Source: Lachnospiraceae bacterium (lineage in GTDB: Bacteria > Bacillota > Clostridia > Lachnospirales > Lachnospiraceae). From it: a stretch of 37,731 bases of DNA. The position numbers were made by a program, and so were the translations under genes. Under the pieces are notes generated by a model that had not been told where the DNA came from, did not search any database, and saw only the letters and a program-made list of their open reading frames with translations. This document shows positions 26,767-36,477 of the stretch, piece by piece. Within the stretch, counting starts at the first letter, position 1, and each line of letters opens with the position of its first letter. The stretch lies in NCBI GenBank assembly GCA_024699645.1, contig JAILPE010000097.1, forward strand, positions 1 to 37,731, in the 5' to 3' direction.

Positions 26767-27600
26767 ATGGGAATATACATAGGAAATCATGTTTCATCAT
26801 CAGGCGGATTTGTTGCGATGGGTAAAAGAGCGCTTGCTGTCGGAGGCAATACATTTGCGTTTTTTACGCGAAATCCGAGGGGCGGCTCGGCAGCCGCGAT
26901 AGATCCGGAAGACGCGAAAGGACTTATCGCTCTTATGAAAGAGCATAATTTCGGGAAGCTTGTCGCACATGCACCTTATACGATGAATCTCTGCTCCGAT
27001 AAGGAAGACATAAGAACGTTTGCGCGGAATATGCTCGCGGATGACATAAAAAGAATGGAATACATTCCGGGAAACTACTATAACCTTCATCCGGGGTCTC
27101 ATGTGGGACAGGGAGAAGAAGCAGCAATAACGCTTATAGCCGATGCCCTCAAAGAAGTGGCTGTTCCGGGCATCTCAACGACTGTTCTGCTTGAAACTAT
27201 GGCGGGAAAAGGAAGTGAGGTCGGAAAAACTTTTGAAGAGCTCGCTCAAATAATGGATATTCTCGGTAATCCGAAGGAAATCGGGGTATGTTTGGATACC
27301 TGCCATGTGTGGGACGGCGGTTATGATATCGTTAACGATCTTGACGGTGTTCTGAAGCGTTTTGATGATGTCATCGGACTCGAGAGGCTTTTTGCGGTCC
27401 ATATAAACGACAGTAAGAACGTACTTGCCGCACACAAAGACAGACATGAGAAGATTGGGGACGGCAATATAGGCGCGGAGGCCTTAAAGCGTATCGTAAA
27501 CCATCCGGCACTGAAAGATAAGCCCTTTATCCTTGAGACACCTTGTGATGATGAAGGGTATAAGCGTGAGATCAGTCTCATAAGAGGATGGGTAAAATAA
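26767..27600 (+). CDS. nfo: Endonuclease IV
   Basis: GNHVSSSGGFVAMGKRALAVGGNTFAFFTRNPRGG; NLHPGSHVGQGEE; GVCLDTCHVWDGGYD; VHINDSKN. Confidence 0.95.
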   Translation: MGIYIGNHVSSSGGFVAMGKRALAVGGNTFAFFTRNPRGGSAAAIDPEDAKGLIALMKEHNFGKLVAHAPYTMNLCSDKEDIRTFARNMLADDIKRMEYIPGNYYNLHPGSHVGQGEEAAITLIADALKEVAVPGISTTVLLETMAGKGSEVGKTFEELAQIMDILGNPKEIGVCLDTCHVWDGGYDIVNDLDGVLKRFDDVIGLERLFAVHINDSKNVLAAHKDRHEKIGDGNIGAEALKRIVNHPALKDKPFILETPCDDEGYKREISLIRGWVK

Positions 27601-27635
27601 AAGCACATGACAAATGATTTGGAGGACTAAAGTAG

Positions 27636-28562
27636 ATGAGATTTTTCTTTATCGATCTCGAAAATGTAAGAAGTAACGGACTTGAAGGAGTGCTTTCTCT
27701 TGAAGCCGATGATCAGGTTTTTATATTCTACAGCGAGAATGCAAACAATCTGACAATACCGACGCTTGAGAATATCAATAACAGCAAGGCGACCGTTAAG
27801 TTCATCAATACAAACTTTGTCGGATCGAATGCGATGGATTTTCAGATCGTTTCGCTGCTCGGCGCAATGATAGAACGTTACAAAAAAGGATTCTTCTCGA
27901 TCGTAAGTCATGATAACGGTTTTAAATCGGCACTGACCTTTTGTGAAAGGTATTTTACCGATTATCCGATCAGTCTCGGGAAATTTGACAATATAATCTC
28001 CGCGATCGCTTATGATCTTAAGCATCCCATAAACGGAGCCATCGAGGGAAACGGTGCGATAAAGAAGAAAAAGAAAAAGACAGACGGTGCGGACAGGCGT
28101 CAGCAAGATGATGACAAGGCTGTCATCACGGGACGAAAAGACGTTGAAGACAGTGCTTCGCAGGACGAAGGAACCGCTGAAAACGACAAGACAACACCGG
28201 GCGGAGAAAAGAGCACATCATCGGAGAGCGGCCAGAATCAGGAAAAGCGGGCAAAACGGAATCGTCGCAGAAGAAAAGCATCTTCTGATACGGATGATGC
28301 GGTAAAAAGAGGCCAAAATTCTACTGAACCTGTTTCGGCAGGACCGGATATGAAATATATATATGATTATCTCAAAGACATCCTTAGCGTTAAAACAATT
28401 GATGTATATGCCTCCAAGATTCATGAAGCTTTGCTTGTAGCAAACAACAAAGATGAACTTCACAAATTCTTTAAAAACAAATGCGGAGAAGATGAGGGAG
28501 AAGCGCTGTTTAAATTGTTACAAGGAGACTTTGAGAACATGAAAAGACAGGCTCGAAAGTAA
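27636..28562 (+). CDS. PIN/NYN-like domain protein, putative nuclease
   Basis: MRFFFIDLENVRSNGLEG acidic N-terminus, SNAMDFQIVSLLGAM, IVSHDNGFKSAL; low-complexity charged linker; helical C-terminal domain. Confidence 0.7.
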   Translation: MRFFFIDLENVRSNGLEGVLSLEADDQVFIFYSENANNLTIPTLENINNSKATVKFINTNFVGSNAMDFQIVSLLGAMIERYKKGFFSIVSHDNGFKSALTFCERYFTDYPISLGKFDNIISAIAYDLKHPINGAIEGNGAIKKKKKKTDGADRRQQDDDKAVITGRKDVEDSASQDEGTAENDKTTPGGEKSTSSESGQNQEKRAKRNRRRRKASSDTDDAVKRGQNSTEPVSAGPDMKYIYDYLKDILSVKTIDVYASKIHEALLVANNKDELHKFFKNKCGEDEGEALFKLLQGDFENMKRQARK

Positions 28563-28637
28563 TTTTTGATAAAACAATTCCCAAAGAAAACCCTTGTATA
28601 TCATTTTGAGTATAATTCGTAAATGTGAAAAATAATG

Positions 28638-28666
28638 TTGAAAATTATTTCTATTTGTGCTATTCT
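28638..28666 (+). promoter_or_regulatory. Sigma-A-like promoter
   Basis: TTGAAA, 17-nt spacer, TATTCT. Confidence 0.5.
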
Positions 28667-28754
28667 ATTTGGAGAAGGGTACGGTTTATGATTCTTTTGG
28701 GTCATGTCCGAATGGGAGGCACAAGGTGAATTATTACACAAGGGGATGCATTAG

Positions 28755-30047
28755 ATGCCTAATTATAAAATCCAACAGTATGATAAACTCACGGGTTTGC
28801 CTTTCTATGAAGATTTCCTTGCGTTAGCAGAGGAAGCTAAAGAGAAGCAGTTGTCCGATGATGAACAGTTTGTTGTCATCGCGATGGACATATCAAATTT
28901 CAAATTCATCAATCAAATATATGGATACGAGATCGGTAATCAATTACTTCAAAGTCTTGTAAATATCACGGTTATTGACAATTATCATTGCGTGACCGCC
29001 TGCAGACCCTATTCTGATCATATTTTGGGTCTTTACAGAACTCCGAAGGACCCCGATCTTTTTGACTATGGTCTGAAAAAGTATAACGATAAATTCATCA
29101 GCGAAAATACAAGACAATTCCAGTCAGTGCTTTTACACCTTCAGTGCGGTGTATATATCCTCAAAGATTCTCACGAGAAGATAGTGGCATGCGTAGACCG
29201 TGCAAACATGGCACGACGCAGCATGAAAGGAGATTATTCCACTCCTTACGTGATCTTCAGTGAAGAAATGTACAAAGGAAAAGAGAAGACTTCTGAGATC
29301 ATTTCCATTTTTGAATCGGCACTTAAAAATAATGACATACTTGTTTATTATCAGCCCAAGGTTAACATCAGAACAAAAAAACTTGAAGGTGCCGAAGCGC
29401 TCAGCAGGATAAAGTGTCAGAACGGCAGGATCATGGCTCCCGGTGAATATATACCGATACTTGAGAGCAGTGGAAGGATCATCGATCTGGACTTCTTTGT
29501 TATGAGATCGGTATTCAGCATGATCAAACAGCTTCTTGAGATAGGAAGCGAACCTGTTACGGTTTCAATCAACCTTTCACGTATACATTTTTATAATTCA
29601 CGTATGGTTGAGGAGATCATAAAGGTATTTAAACCGTTTAACATCCCTCCGAAATATATTGAATTTGAAGTGACGGAGTCTGCTTTTATTTCGGAATCCG
29701 GGATCATTTCCGATAAGCTGATACAGCTTAAACAATTCGGATTCATGGTTAGCATGGATGACTTCGGTACAGGATACAGCTCTCTTCATTCACTTTCGGT
29801 ATTGCCGATTGATGTGGTGAAATTTGACAGAAGCTTCATTAAGAACAGTACACGAAGCCCTAAAGGTCTTAAGATATTAAGCGGTCTGATATCTCTTTGT
29901 AAGCAGATTGATTTTGACGTGATTTGCGAGGGAGTTGAAGATACCGATGAAGAGCAGATCGCTCTTGATTGCGGATGTGAACATGTTCAGGGATATGTTT
30001 ATGATAAGCCTCTTCCCGAAGACGAGTTCCTTCTTAAATATATCTGA
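28755..30047 (+). CDS. Degenerate-GGDEF/EAL protein, putative c-di-GMP phosphodiesterase
   Basis: EGAEALSRI, DDFGTGYSSL, ICEGVED, VQGYVYDKPL retained; GGDEF position reads PYSDH. Confidence 0.9.
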   Translation: MPNYKIQQYDKLTGLPFYEDFLALAEEAKEKQLSDDEQFVVIAMDISNFKFINQIYGYEIGNQLLQSLVNITVIDNYHCVTACRPYSDHILGLYRTPKDPDLFDYGLKKYNDKFISENTRQFQSVLLHLQCGVYILKDSHEKIVACVDRANMARRSMKGDYSTPYVIFSEEMYKGKEKTSEIISIFESALKNNDILVYYQPKVNIRTKKLEGAEALSRIKCQNGRIMAPGEYIPILESSGRIIDLDFFVMRSVFSMIKQLLEIGSEPVTVSINLSRIHFYNSRMVEEIIKVFKPFNIPPKYIEFEVTESAFISESGIISDKLIQLKQFGFMVSMDDFGTGYSSLHSLSVLPIDVVKFDRSFIKNSTRSPKGLKILSGLISLCKQIDFDVICEGVEDTDEEQIALDCGCEHVQGYVYDKPLPEDEFLLKYI

Positions 30048-30068
30048 TGATCGATCGTCGAGAATACG

Positions 30069-30101
30069 AACCCCGTACTAATTTTAAGTACGGGGTTTTT
30101 T
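30069..30101 (+). terminator. Intrinsic terminator
   Basis: AACCCCGTACT...AGTACGGGGTTTTTT. Confidence 0.9.
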
Positions 30102-30196
30102 GAACTGTAATCGGGAACATGATATGCCTACACATGCAGTCTGTGATGCTGTGCTCACGACTTTTCGGAGAGAGTTCTCTCATGTGAAAATTGGAG

Positions 30197-30225
30197 TTGC
30201 ATAAAAATTAATTAAAGAGTATAAT
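30197..30225 (+). promoter_or_regulatory. Sigma-A promoter
   Basis: TTGCAT, 17-nt spacer, TATAAT. Confidence 0.65.
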
Positions 30226-30284
30226 TCAGAATCGCAAGTCAGTATATATGAGAATTTTTTTATATCGAGAAAGGGAATTTAGAA

Positions 30285-30788
30285 ATGAAAAAATCAGTTA
30301 GAATAGTTACAGTACTTATGCTTGTTGCTGTTATGGCATTAAGCCTTACCGCTTGCGGTATTGATATTAACAAGGTTGCAGGAAAGTGGCATGTAGAATC
30401 GGTTAACGGAAAGTCTGCAGCTGATTTCGCAGCAGAGTTCGGTTCAATCGAAGCAGGTGTTCAGAAGGTTGTTGATATCTCCGAGAAGGAAACATCGATC
30501 ACAGCTATCATTGACGGTGCTGTTTCAACATCTAAGGGCGAGACAGTTATCAGATCAAACGGTATTGAGGCAACGATCGACGGAACTCTTTTCCCCTTCA
30601 AGTACGATGAGGAGAAAGATACTCTTTCATACTCTATCGATGTGAACGGAACACAGTATGATTATATTTATTCAAGAGGCGACTTTGATTTCTCAGATCT
30701 TTCGGGTTCTGTAGCAGGCGAGCAGGCTGCTGCTGAAGAGTACACTGAAGAAGGCGAGTACGCTGAAGAGTATGAAGAGGAAGAATAA
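30285..30788 (+). CDS. Small lipoprotein with acidic Glu/Tyr tail
   Basis: Lipobox MALSLTACG; tail EEYTEEGEYAEEYEEEE. Confidence 0.85.
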   Translation: MKKSVRIVTVLMLVAVMALSLTACGIDINKVAGKWHVESVNGKSAADFAAEFGSIEAGVQKVVDISEKETSITAIIDGAVSTSKGETVIRSNGIEATIDGTLFPFKYDEEKDTLSYSIDVNGTQYDYIYSRGDFDFSDLSGSVAGEQAAAEEYTEEGEYAEEYEEEE

Positions 30789-30790
30789 GA

Positions 30791-30817
30791 ATAAGCTTGG
30801 TATCCAAGTGCTTATTA
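30791..30817 (+). other. Strong hairpin just after a stop codon, no U tract
   Basis: AATAAGCTTGG-TAT-CCAA(GT)GCTTATT. Confidence 0.5.
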
Positions 30818-30924
30818 CGACAGACGGGTTGTGATTATCCGATCGTAAGTTAGGGTATGATGACCGATCCAAGTAAAGTGTTTTTATTTGTGACTTGCAA
30901 TATTTTTAGTGAAAACTGAATGAT

Positions 30925-30949
30925 ACCCTCCGGCATTACGCCGGAGGGT
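30925..30949 (+). other. Perfect 10-bp hairpin upstream of the C11 peptidase, no U tract
   Basis: ACCCTCCGGC-ATTAC-GCCGGAGGGT. Confidence 0.6.
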
Positions 30950-31043
30950 GTTGTGCAAAAAGAAATTTATCTCGGTAAGAGAAGACCCTCGCGTCTTAAA
31001 GTTGTGGGATTATGACAAAGTTGAATCTTATAAGGTGGTATTA

Positions 31044-33290
31044 ATGAAAAAATCTATTTTATCTCTTTTACTTGTACTGGCGTTGATCCTTTCGGCCTGC
31101 TCTTCGGAGGAACCTGAGAAGCAGCCCGATACCGGTGTAAATACAGCAGAGACAAATAAGGAAGACAAAACTGACTCCGGTGTTCAGAACACAAATGCGG
31201 ATGTTAATGAACCGGTCGCTGCAGAAAAGAACACTTTCGGATTTTCAATGAAAGTCAATAACAGTGACGGAAAAATGCAGATCTCACGTGCTGTAAAATC
31301 GAACGTGAGCATGGGTGATGACGGAGTTTGGACCATATTTGTGTATTTGTGCGGAACCGATCTTGAAAGTGGGGGCGCCGCCGCTACGGGTGATGTGGCA
31401 CAGATGCTTGAATCACAGGGTAGTGACAATGTACGCTTCATCATTCAGACAGGAGGCACGAGCACTTGGAATAACGAAATGTTCGCGCAGGGAAAAGCCG
31501 AACGTTATATAGTTCAGAACGGCGATATCAATCTTGTTGATACCGTTGAATTAACGAATATGGGTGACCCCGGGACGCTTGCTTCGTTCCTTAAGTGGGG
31601 TGTCAATAATTATCCTTCGGAGAAAATGGGTCTTGTATTTTGGGATCATGGAGGAGGAAGTATTACCGGAGTTTGTGTTGATGAGCTGTTTGGGCTTGAC
31701 ACATTATATCTGAGCGAGATCAACACGGCTCTTTCATCCGTTTACGAAGATATGACCGATAAATTTGAGTTTATCGGATTTGACTGTTGCCTTATGGGAA
31801 CAGCAGAGACAGCAAATATTCTTGCTACATATGCGCGATATATGTACGGATCCCAGGAGACCGAGCCCGGTTCGGGATGGAATTATACGGCAATATCGGA
31901 CTATCTTGTTTCCAATCCTTCGGCTAACGGTGCCGAGCTCGGAAAGGCCCTTGCTGACAGCTTCTATGAAGAGTGTAGGGAATGCGGTCAGGAGAGTATG
32001 AGCACAATGACAGTTGTCGACCTTTCGAAGCTTGATGATTTCATAGTTGCATTTAATGATTATGCCGGACGTCTTTACGAAGCTTGTCAGAACGAAGACA
32101 CTCTCGGTGCGATCGTAAGATGCATAGCTGAGGCAGAGAACTTTGGCGGAAACAACAAAAGCGAAGGCTATACCAATATGGTCGATATCGGCGGAATTGT
32201 TGACGCATGTAAGGAATATGCCGATCCGGGTAATGTTAAGGATGCTTTAAAACAGTGTATATCATACAATAAGAATGGATCGAGCCACAGAAAGGCATCA
32301 GGTCTTTCTGTATACTATCCTCTTCAGATACAGGGTTCAAATGAGCTTAAAGTATTTTCGGGAATCACGATAAGTCCTTATTACATGTCGATTGCCGATA
32401 TGGTCGCAACCGGTTATACCGACAACGGATACAGTAATACGGTGTTCTTTACCGATGACGGTGAATGGAGCAATGAAAACTGTGAATACGACTATTTCGA
32501 TACGGAATACTTTGATTACGCCGATGAAGAAGATGACGGACTCAGTGAGCTTATTACTTTTGAAGAAGAACCTTTTGTAAATGAAGATAATATATTTGAA
32601 TTTACGCTTGATGAGAACGGAATTGCTTGGGCAACCAGTGTTTGTGGGTATATTCAGTACAAAATCGATGATGTCGGTGTGGAACTCGGAGAGACGGTAG
32701 AAGTTAACGGAGATTGGGAAACAGGCAGATTTGAAGACGGCTTTGACGGTTATTGGTATTCGCTTCCCGATGGACAGCTTCTTGCCACATATGTGGTTGG
32801 TTACGACGAAGACGAGGACAAGGCGATTTACACTTCTCCCGTGTTGGTAAACGGAGAAAGGACCAACCTCAGATTTACTTTAAGTGATTCTGATATCGAA
32901 GTCGTTGGTACCTGGGACGGTATCGACGAAGACGGAATGGCGGCAAGAGAGATAAAGAAGCTTAAAGACGGTGATGTTATCGTTCCAATCTATTTCTATG
33001 ACATTGAAGGCAGCGAAGAGTATGAAGCTGACGAAGAGTATGTAGAAGGCGACGAGTATGAATGGGATGAAGATGATGAGCTGACATATTCTCTTCTTGA
33101 AGAGGGAGATTATATGTACTTGTTCTTTATCGAGGATGCATACGGAGATTTCTATGTGAGTCCCTATGTTGAGTTCAACGTCGATGAAAACGGTGAAGTA
33201 TTCTATCTGGAATCAGACGATTCGGATGAGCACGAAAACGATGACGACGATGACTACGAGTACGATGATGATTATGAAGATTGGGACTGA
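31044..33290 (+). CDS. Clostripain-type (C11) cysteine peptidase lipoprotein
   Basis: Lipobox LILSACS; WTIFVYLCGTDLESGG; VFWDHGGG (His); FIGFDCCLMG (Cys); very acidic C-terminus; start ATG 31044. Confidence 0.9.
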   Translation: MKKSILSLLLVLALILSACSSEEPEKQPDTGVNTAETNKEDKTDSGVQNTNADVNEPVAAEKNTFGFSMKVNNSDGKMQISRAVKSNVSMGDDGVWTIFVYLCGTDLESGGAAATGDVAQMLESQGSDNVRFIIQTGGTSTWNNEMFAQGKAERYIVQNGDINLVDTVELTNMGDPGTLASFLKWGVNNYPSEKMGLVFWDHGGGSITGVCVDELFGLDTLYLSEINTALSSVYEDMTDKFEFIGFDCCLMGTAETANILATYARYMYGSQETEPGSGWNYTAISDYLVSNPSANGAELGKALADSFYEECRECGQESMSTMTVVDLSKLDDFIVAFNDYAGRLYEACQNEDTLGAIVRCIAEAENFGGNNKSEGYTNMVDIGGIVDACKEYADPGNVKDALKQCISYNKNGSSHRKASGLSVYYPLQIQGSNELKVFSGITISPYYMSIADMVATGYTDNGYSNTVFFTDDGEWSNENCEYDYFDTEYFDYADEEDDGLSELITFEEEPFVNEDNIFEFTLDENGIAWATSVCGYIQYKIDDVGVELGETVEVNGDWETGRFEDGFDGYWYSLPDGQLLATYVVGYDEDEDKAIYTSPVLVNGERTNLRFTLSDSDIEVVGTWDGIDEDGMAAREIKKLKDGDVIVPIYFYDIEGSEEYEADEEYVEGDEYEWDEDDELTYSLLEEGDYMYLFFIEDAYGDFYVSPYVEFNVDENGEVFYLESDDSDEHENDDDDDYEYDDDYEDWD

Positions 33291-33313
33291 TGAGTCTTCA
33301 TGAGCGATTTACA

Positions 33314-33342
33314 GACCGTAAGCTATGCTTACGGTCTTTTTT
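33314..33342 (+). terminator. Intrinsic terminator
   Basis: GACCGTAAGC-TAT-GCTTACGGTC-TTTTTT. Confidence 0.92.
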
Positions 33343-33456
33343 ACAACAAGAATACCCACAAAAAGTGACGTTGAGCAAAAATAATTACAAAAACAATACT
33401 AAACTGGATTAAACCAAGCGAATATGAGAAACAAAATTCAAAACCTATAAAATGTG

Positions 33457-33485
33457 TTGCAAAAAATGGCGATCAGCGGTATACT
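33457..33485 (+). promoter_or_regulatory. Sigma-A promoter
   Basis: TTGCAA, 17-nt spacer, TATACT. Confidence 0.6.
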
Positions 33486-33526
33486 CTAAAGTGTGTTTTT
33501 ATAATAACTACTACAAGGGGTAATAC

Positions 33527-36469
33527 ATGAAGAAAAGCTCGCCTAAACTTAAAATGCTGATCGTTGATGATGCTTTCACAAACAGAATATTGTTAAGTGA
33601 AGCTTTTGACGATGACTTTGAAATCCTCATGGCTGAAAACGGTGAAGTGGCTCTTGATCTGCTTCATAAGAATAAGGATGTCGCTATTGTGCTCCTTGAT
33701 CTCATTATGCCGATCATAGACGGATTTTCTGTGCTTCAGGCAATGATTGAGGATTCCGAGCTTTGTGAGATACCCGTTGTCGTTGTAACATCTGCCGATG
33801 AGATCGAAAATCAGGTTCGTGCTTTTGATCTCGGTGCTGCCGATATCCTTACAAAACCACTTAACATCCAGCTGATCAGACACAGGATCAGAAACATAAT
33901 CGCCCGCAGCTCTCAGAAGCTTTTGAATGATGATAAGCGAGTTCCCGTCTTCAGAAAGTTCCTTTCGGAACAGGTACACGACTCAAAGACCGGTCTTTTT
34001 AACAGAAATTCATTCTGCAAGAAGACGCGTGAGGTTATAGATAAGAATCCTAAGGTTGTTTTTGTTATTTTCAGGATTGATATTGACGGATTCAAAGTCA
34101 TTAACGATGTATACGGCATTTCTGAGGGCGATCGTTGTCTTTCGGAAATGGCGAACATGTTCCGTGGCTTTGAGGCTGACAATACGGTGTTCGGACGTTG
34201 GGAGGCAGATCATTATGTCGGCTGTATGCCCATGGAGGACTTCAACAGGCATAATGTTGCCAATACATTTACGAGCCCCATTAACGATTCGAGGTTCGAT
34301 TTCGATGTGACAAGACGTATGGGCGTTTATGTTGTTGAAAACAGAGAACTTGATATCAGCCTGATGTGTGACAGGGCGCTTCTCGCCTTAAAGAGCATAA
34401 AGGGTAAATACGAGAGCCATGTAGCGTACTACAGTGAGGATATGCGTCAGGAGCTCATTGAGAGTCAGCAGATCGTTAACGAGATGAATGCTGCCCTTGA
34501 TGACGGTCAGTTCATAATATATATCCAGCCTCAGTTTAATTATGATACGAACAAGCTTCACGGCGGTGAGGCGCTTGTGAGATGGAAACATCCCAATAAA
34601 GGCATCATCATGCCCGGTAAATTCGTCCCTATTTTTGAAAAGAACGGATTTATCACACATCTTGATCAGTTTGTGTGGGAAGAGGTATGTAAGCTGCAAC
34701 GCAAGTGGCTTGACGAAGGGCGTGCGGTAGTGCCGATATCGGTCAACGTTTCGAGAATGGATATAGCCAGCCTCAGGCTTGTCGATCATTTTGTAAAACT
34801 TATCGGAAAGTATGAGATTCCCACAGAGCTTTTGAGAATCGAGATCACGGAGTCCGCATATATGGACAATCCGTCTCAAATGATCGAGACGGTAAGCAGG
34901 CTTCGCGAGGCAGGTTTCAGCGTAGAGATGGACGACTTCGGAAGCGGATATTCGTCACTGAACACGCTCAAAGATGTTACGGTCGATATGCTTAAGCTCG
35001 ATATGAAATTTATAGAGGGCGGGAAGAACGCGGAAAGAGGCGGAAGCATATTAAGTTCTGTCATAAGAATGTCCAACAGGCTGAATCTCGCGGTTTTGGC
35101 AGAAGGTGTTGAAACCAAAGAACAGGCTGAGTATCTGAAGAGTATCGGATGTATCTACATGCAGGGTTATTATTTTGCCCGTCCGATGCCCGTTAACGAT
35201 TACGAAAGGATCCTTACAGGCAAAGAACATGAACTGCCGATCGCTGATATTGACGCTTATGGCGCCGATTCGACAGTTGATTTTCTTAATGCGTCTGTAC
35301 AGAGCACGCTCATATTTAACAGTTTTGTCGGAGGCACGGCAATAATCGGATTTGACGGTGAGGATGTTGAGACACTTCGTGTGAACGAGAAATTCTTTGA
35401 GGCCATAAGCGCCGACAGGGATAAGTTTAACGAGGGAGATTTCAGTATTCTTGACGACCTGAATAAAGAAAACAAGGCAAAGCTCTTTGAAACTTTCAAT
35501 AATGCGGCGAGCGAGGGAGTTGAGAAAAGCTGTGAAGTTATGTATACCAGAGACGGCAAGGAGGAAGTATATGTGTGCTTCCGTGTCAGATGCCTTGAAA
35601 CAAACGGAGAAAAGCATCTTTTGTACATAATGGTGGAGAATGTCACCGAAAGAGTGCTTTTGGTCAAGAACAATATCCGTCTGACGAACCGTATATCGGA
35701 TATTATGAACAAGGTTCCCGCAGGTATTGCCGAATTTGAGATCGCGGGAGATGATATCCATATCCTTTTCCATAACGATTTCCTTCCCGAAATATACGGA
35801 TATACGCCCGAAGAGTACGAAAAAGTTGTTATGCCCGATGTGGTTAAAACATTCCACCCGGATGATATCACGAAGATCATGGAGCTTGCCAAAGAGGCGA
35901 AGGAATGCGGCCTCAAGAAAGCGAATATCAGGTTCAGACACACAACGCTCGATGCGGGATACAAATGGGCGTTGGCGAATCTCGTCGTAACGCACATAAT
36001 AAGCGGACGTATATATGTAACCGGCATAATCGAGGATATAGACGAAAGAGTCGCAATGGAGACCAGGCTGTCGATACAGGAAAAAAGGTACGAAAGACAG
36101 CGATTGCTCATGGATTCGGTATTCTCTTCAATACCATGCCCCGTGATGCAGTTCTATCACAGCAGCAAGGATGACGCGTATCTTCTTGTTAACTGTAACG
36201 ATGCGGCCTATGGGTTGTTTGGATATAATGAGATAGATGAGTTCAAGAAAGATATTAACGGGAAAAAGAATACGTTTATTTCCGAAAAGAGTAAAGATTT
36301 CTTTGATACCATTGAGGATCTTACAAGTGGGAAGATCGATCATTGCGAACGTGGTATGATCATCAGAAAGCGGGACGGATCCGAACAGAGTGTTAAAGAT
36401 TATCTTTCAAGAATTGTTTTCGGAGATCAGGTGTTTGTCCAGCACATTATCATTACGGAAGACAAGTGA
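33527..36469 (+). CDS. REC-degenerate GGDEF-EAL-PAS hybrid signalling protein
   Basis: Receiver (MLIVDDAFTNR, VLLDLIMPIIDG, KPL); GGDEF position WEADH; EAL intact (GGEALVRWKHP, DDFGSGYSSL, LAEGVET); C-terminal PAS-like region (YGYTPEEYEKVVMPDVVKTFHPDD). Confidence 0.9.
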   Translation: MKKSSPKLKMLIVDDAFTNRILLSEAFDDDFEILMAENGEVALDLLHKNKDVAIVLLDLIMPIIDGFSVLQAMIEDSELCEIPVVVVTSADEIENQVRAFDLGAADILTKPLNIQLIRHRIRNIIARSSQKLLNDDKRVPVFRKFLSEQVHDSKTGLFNRNSFCKKTREVIDKNPKVVFVIFRIDIDGFKVINDVYGISEGDRCLSEMANMFRGFEADNTVFGRWEADHYVGCMPMEDFNRHNVANTFTSPINDSRFDFDVTRRMGVYVVENRELDISLMCDRALLALKSIKGKYESHVAYYSEDMRQELIESQQIVNEMNAALDDGQFIIYIQPQFNYDTNKLHGGEALVRWKHPNKGIIMPGKFVPIFEKNGFITHLDQFVWEEVCKLQRKWLDEGRAVVPISVNVSRMDIASLRLVDHFVKLIGKYEIPTELLRIEITESAYMDNPSQMIETVSRLREAGFSVEMDDFGSGYSSLNTLKDVTVDMLKLDMKFIEGGKNAERGGSILSSVIRMSNRLNLAVLAEGVETKEQAEYLKSIGCIYMQGYYFARPMPVNDYERILTGKEHELPIADIDAYGADSTVDFLNASVQSTLIFNSFVGGTAIIGFDGEDVETLRVNEKFFEAISADRDKFNEGDFSILDDLNKENKAKLFETFNNAASEGVEKSCEVMYTRDGKEEVYVCFRVRCLETNGEKHLLYIMVENVTERVLLVKNNIRLTNRISDIMNKVPAGIAEFEIAGDDIHILFHNDFLPEIYGYTPEEYEKVVMPDVVKTFHPDDITKIMELAKEAKECGLKKANIRFRHTTLDAGYKWALANLVVTHIISGRIYVTGIIEDIDERVAMETRLSIQEKRYERQRLLMDSVFSSIPCPVMQFYHSSKDDAYLLVNCNDAAYGLFGYNEIDEFKKDINGKKNTFISEKSKDFFDTIEDLTSGKIDHCERGMIIRKRDGSEQSVKDYLSRIVFGDQVFVQHIIITEDK

Positions 36470-36477
36470 TACGGATG

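Noticed and set aside
35051-36111. Long minus-strand ORFs (314 and 284 aa) antisense to the REC-EAL-PAS gene
   Set aside because: Overlap a well-supported + strand gene, no domain signature, Ser-rich antisense composition
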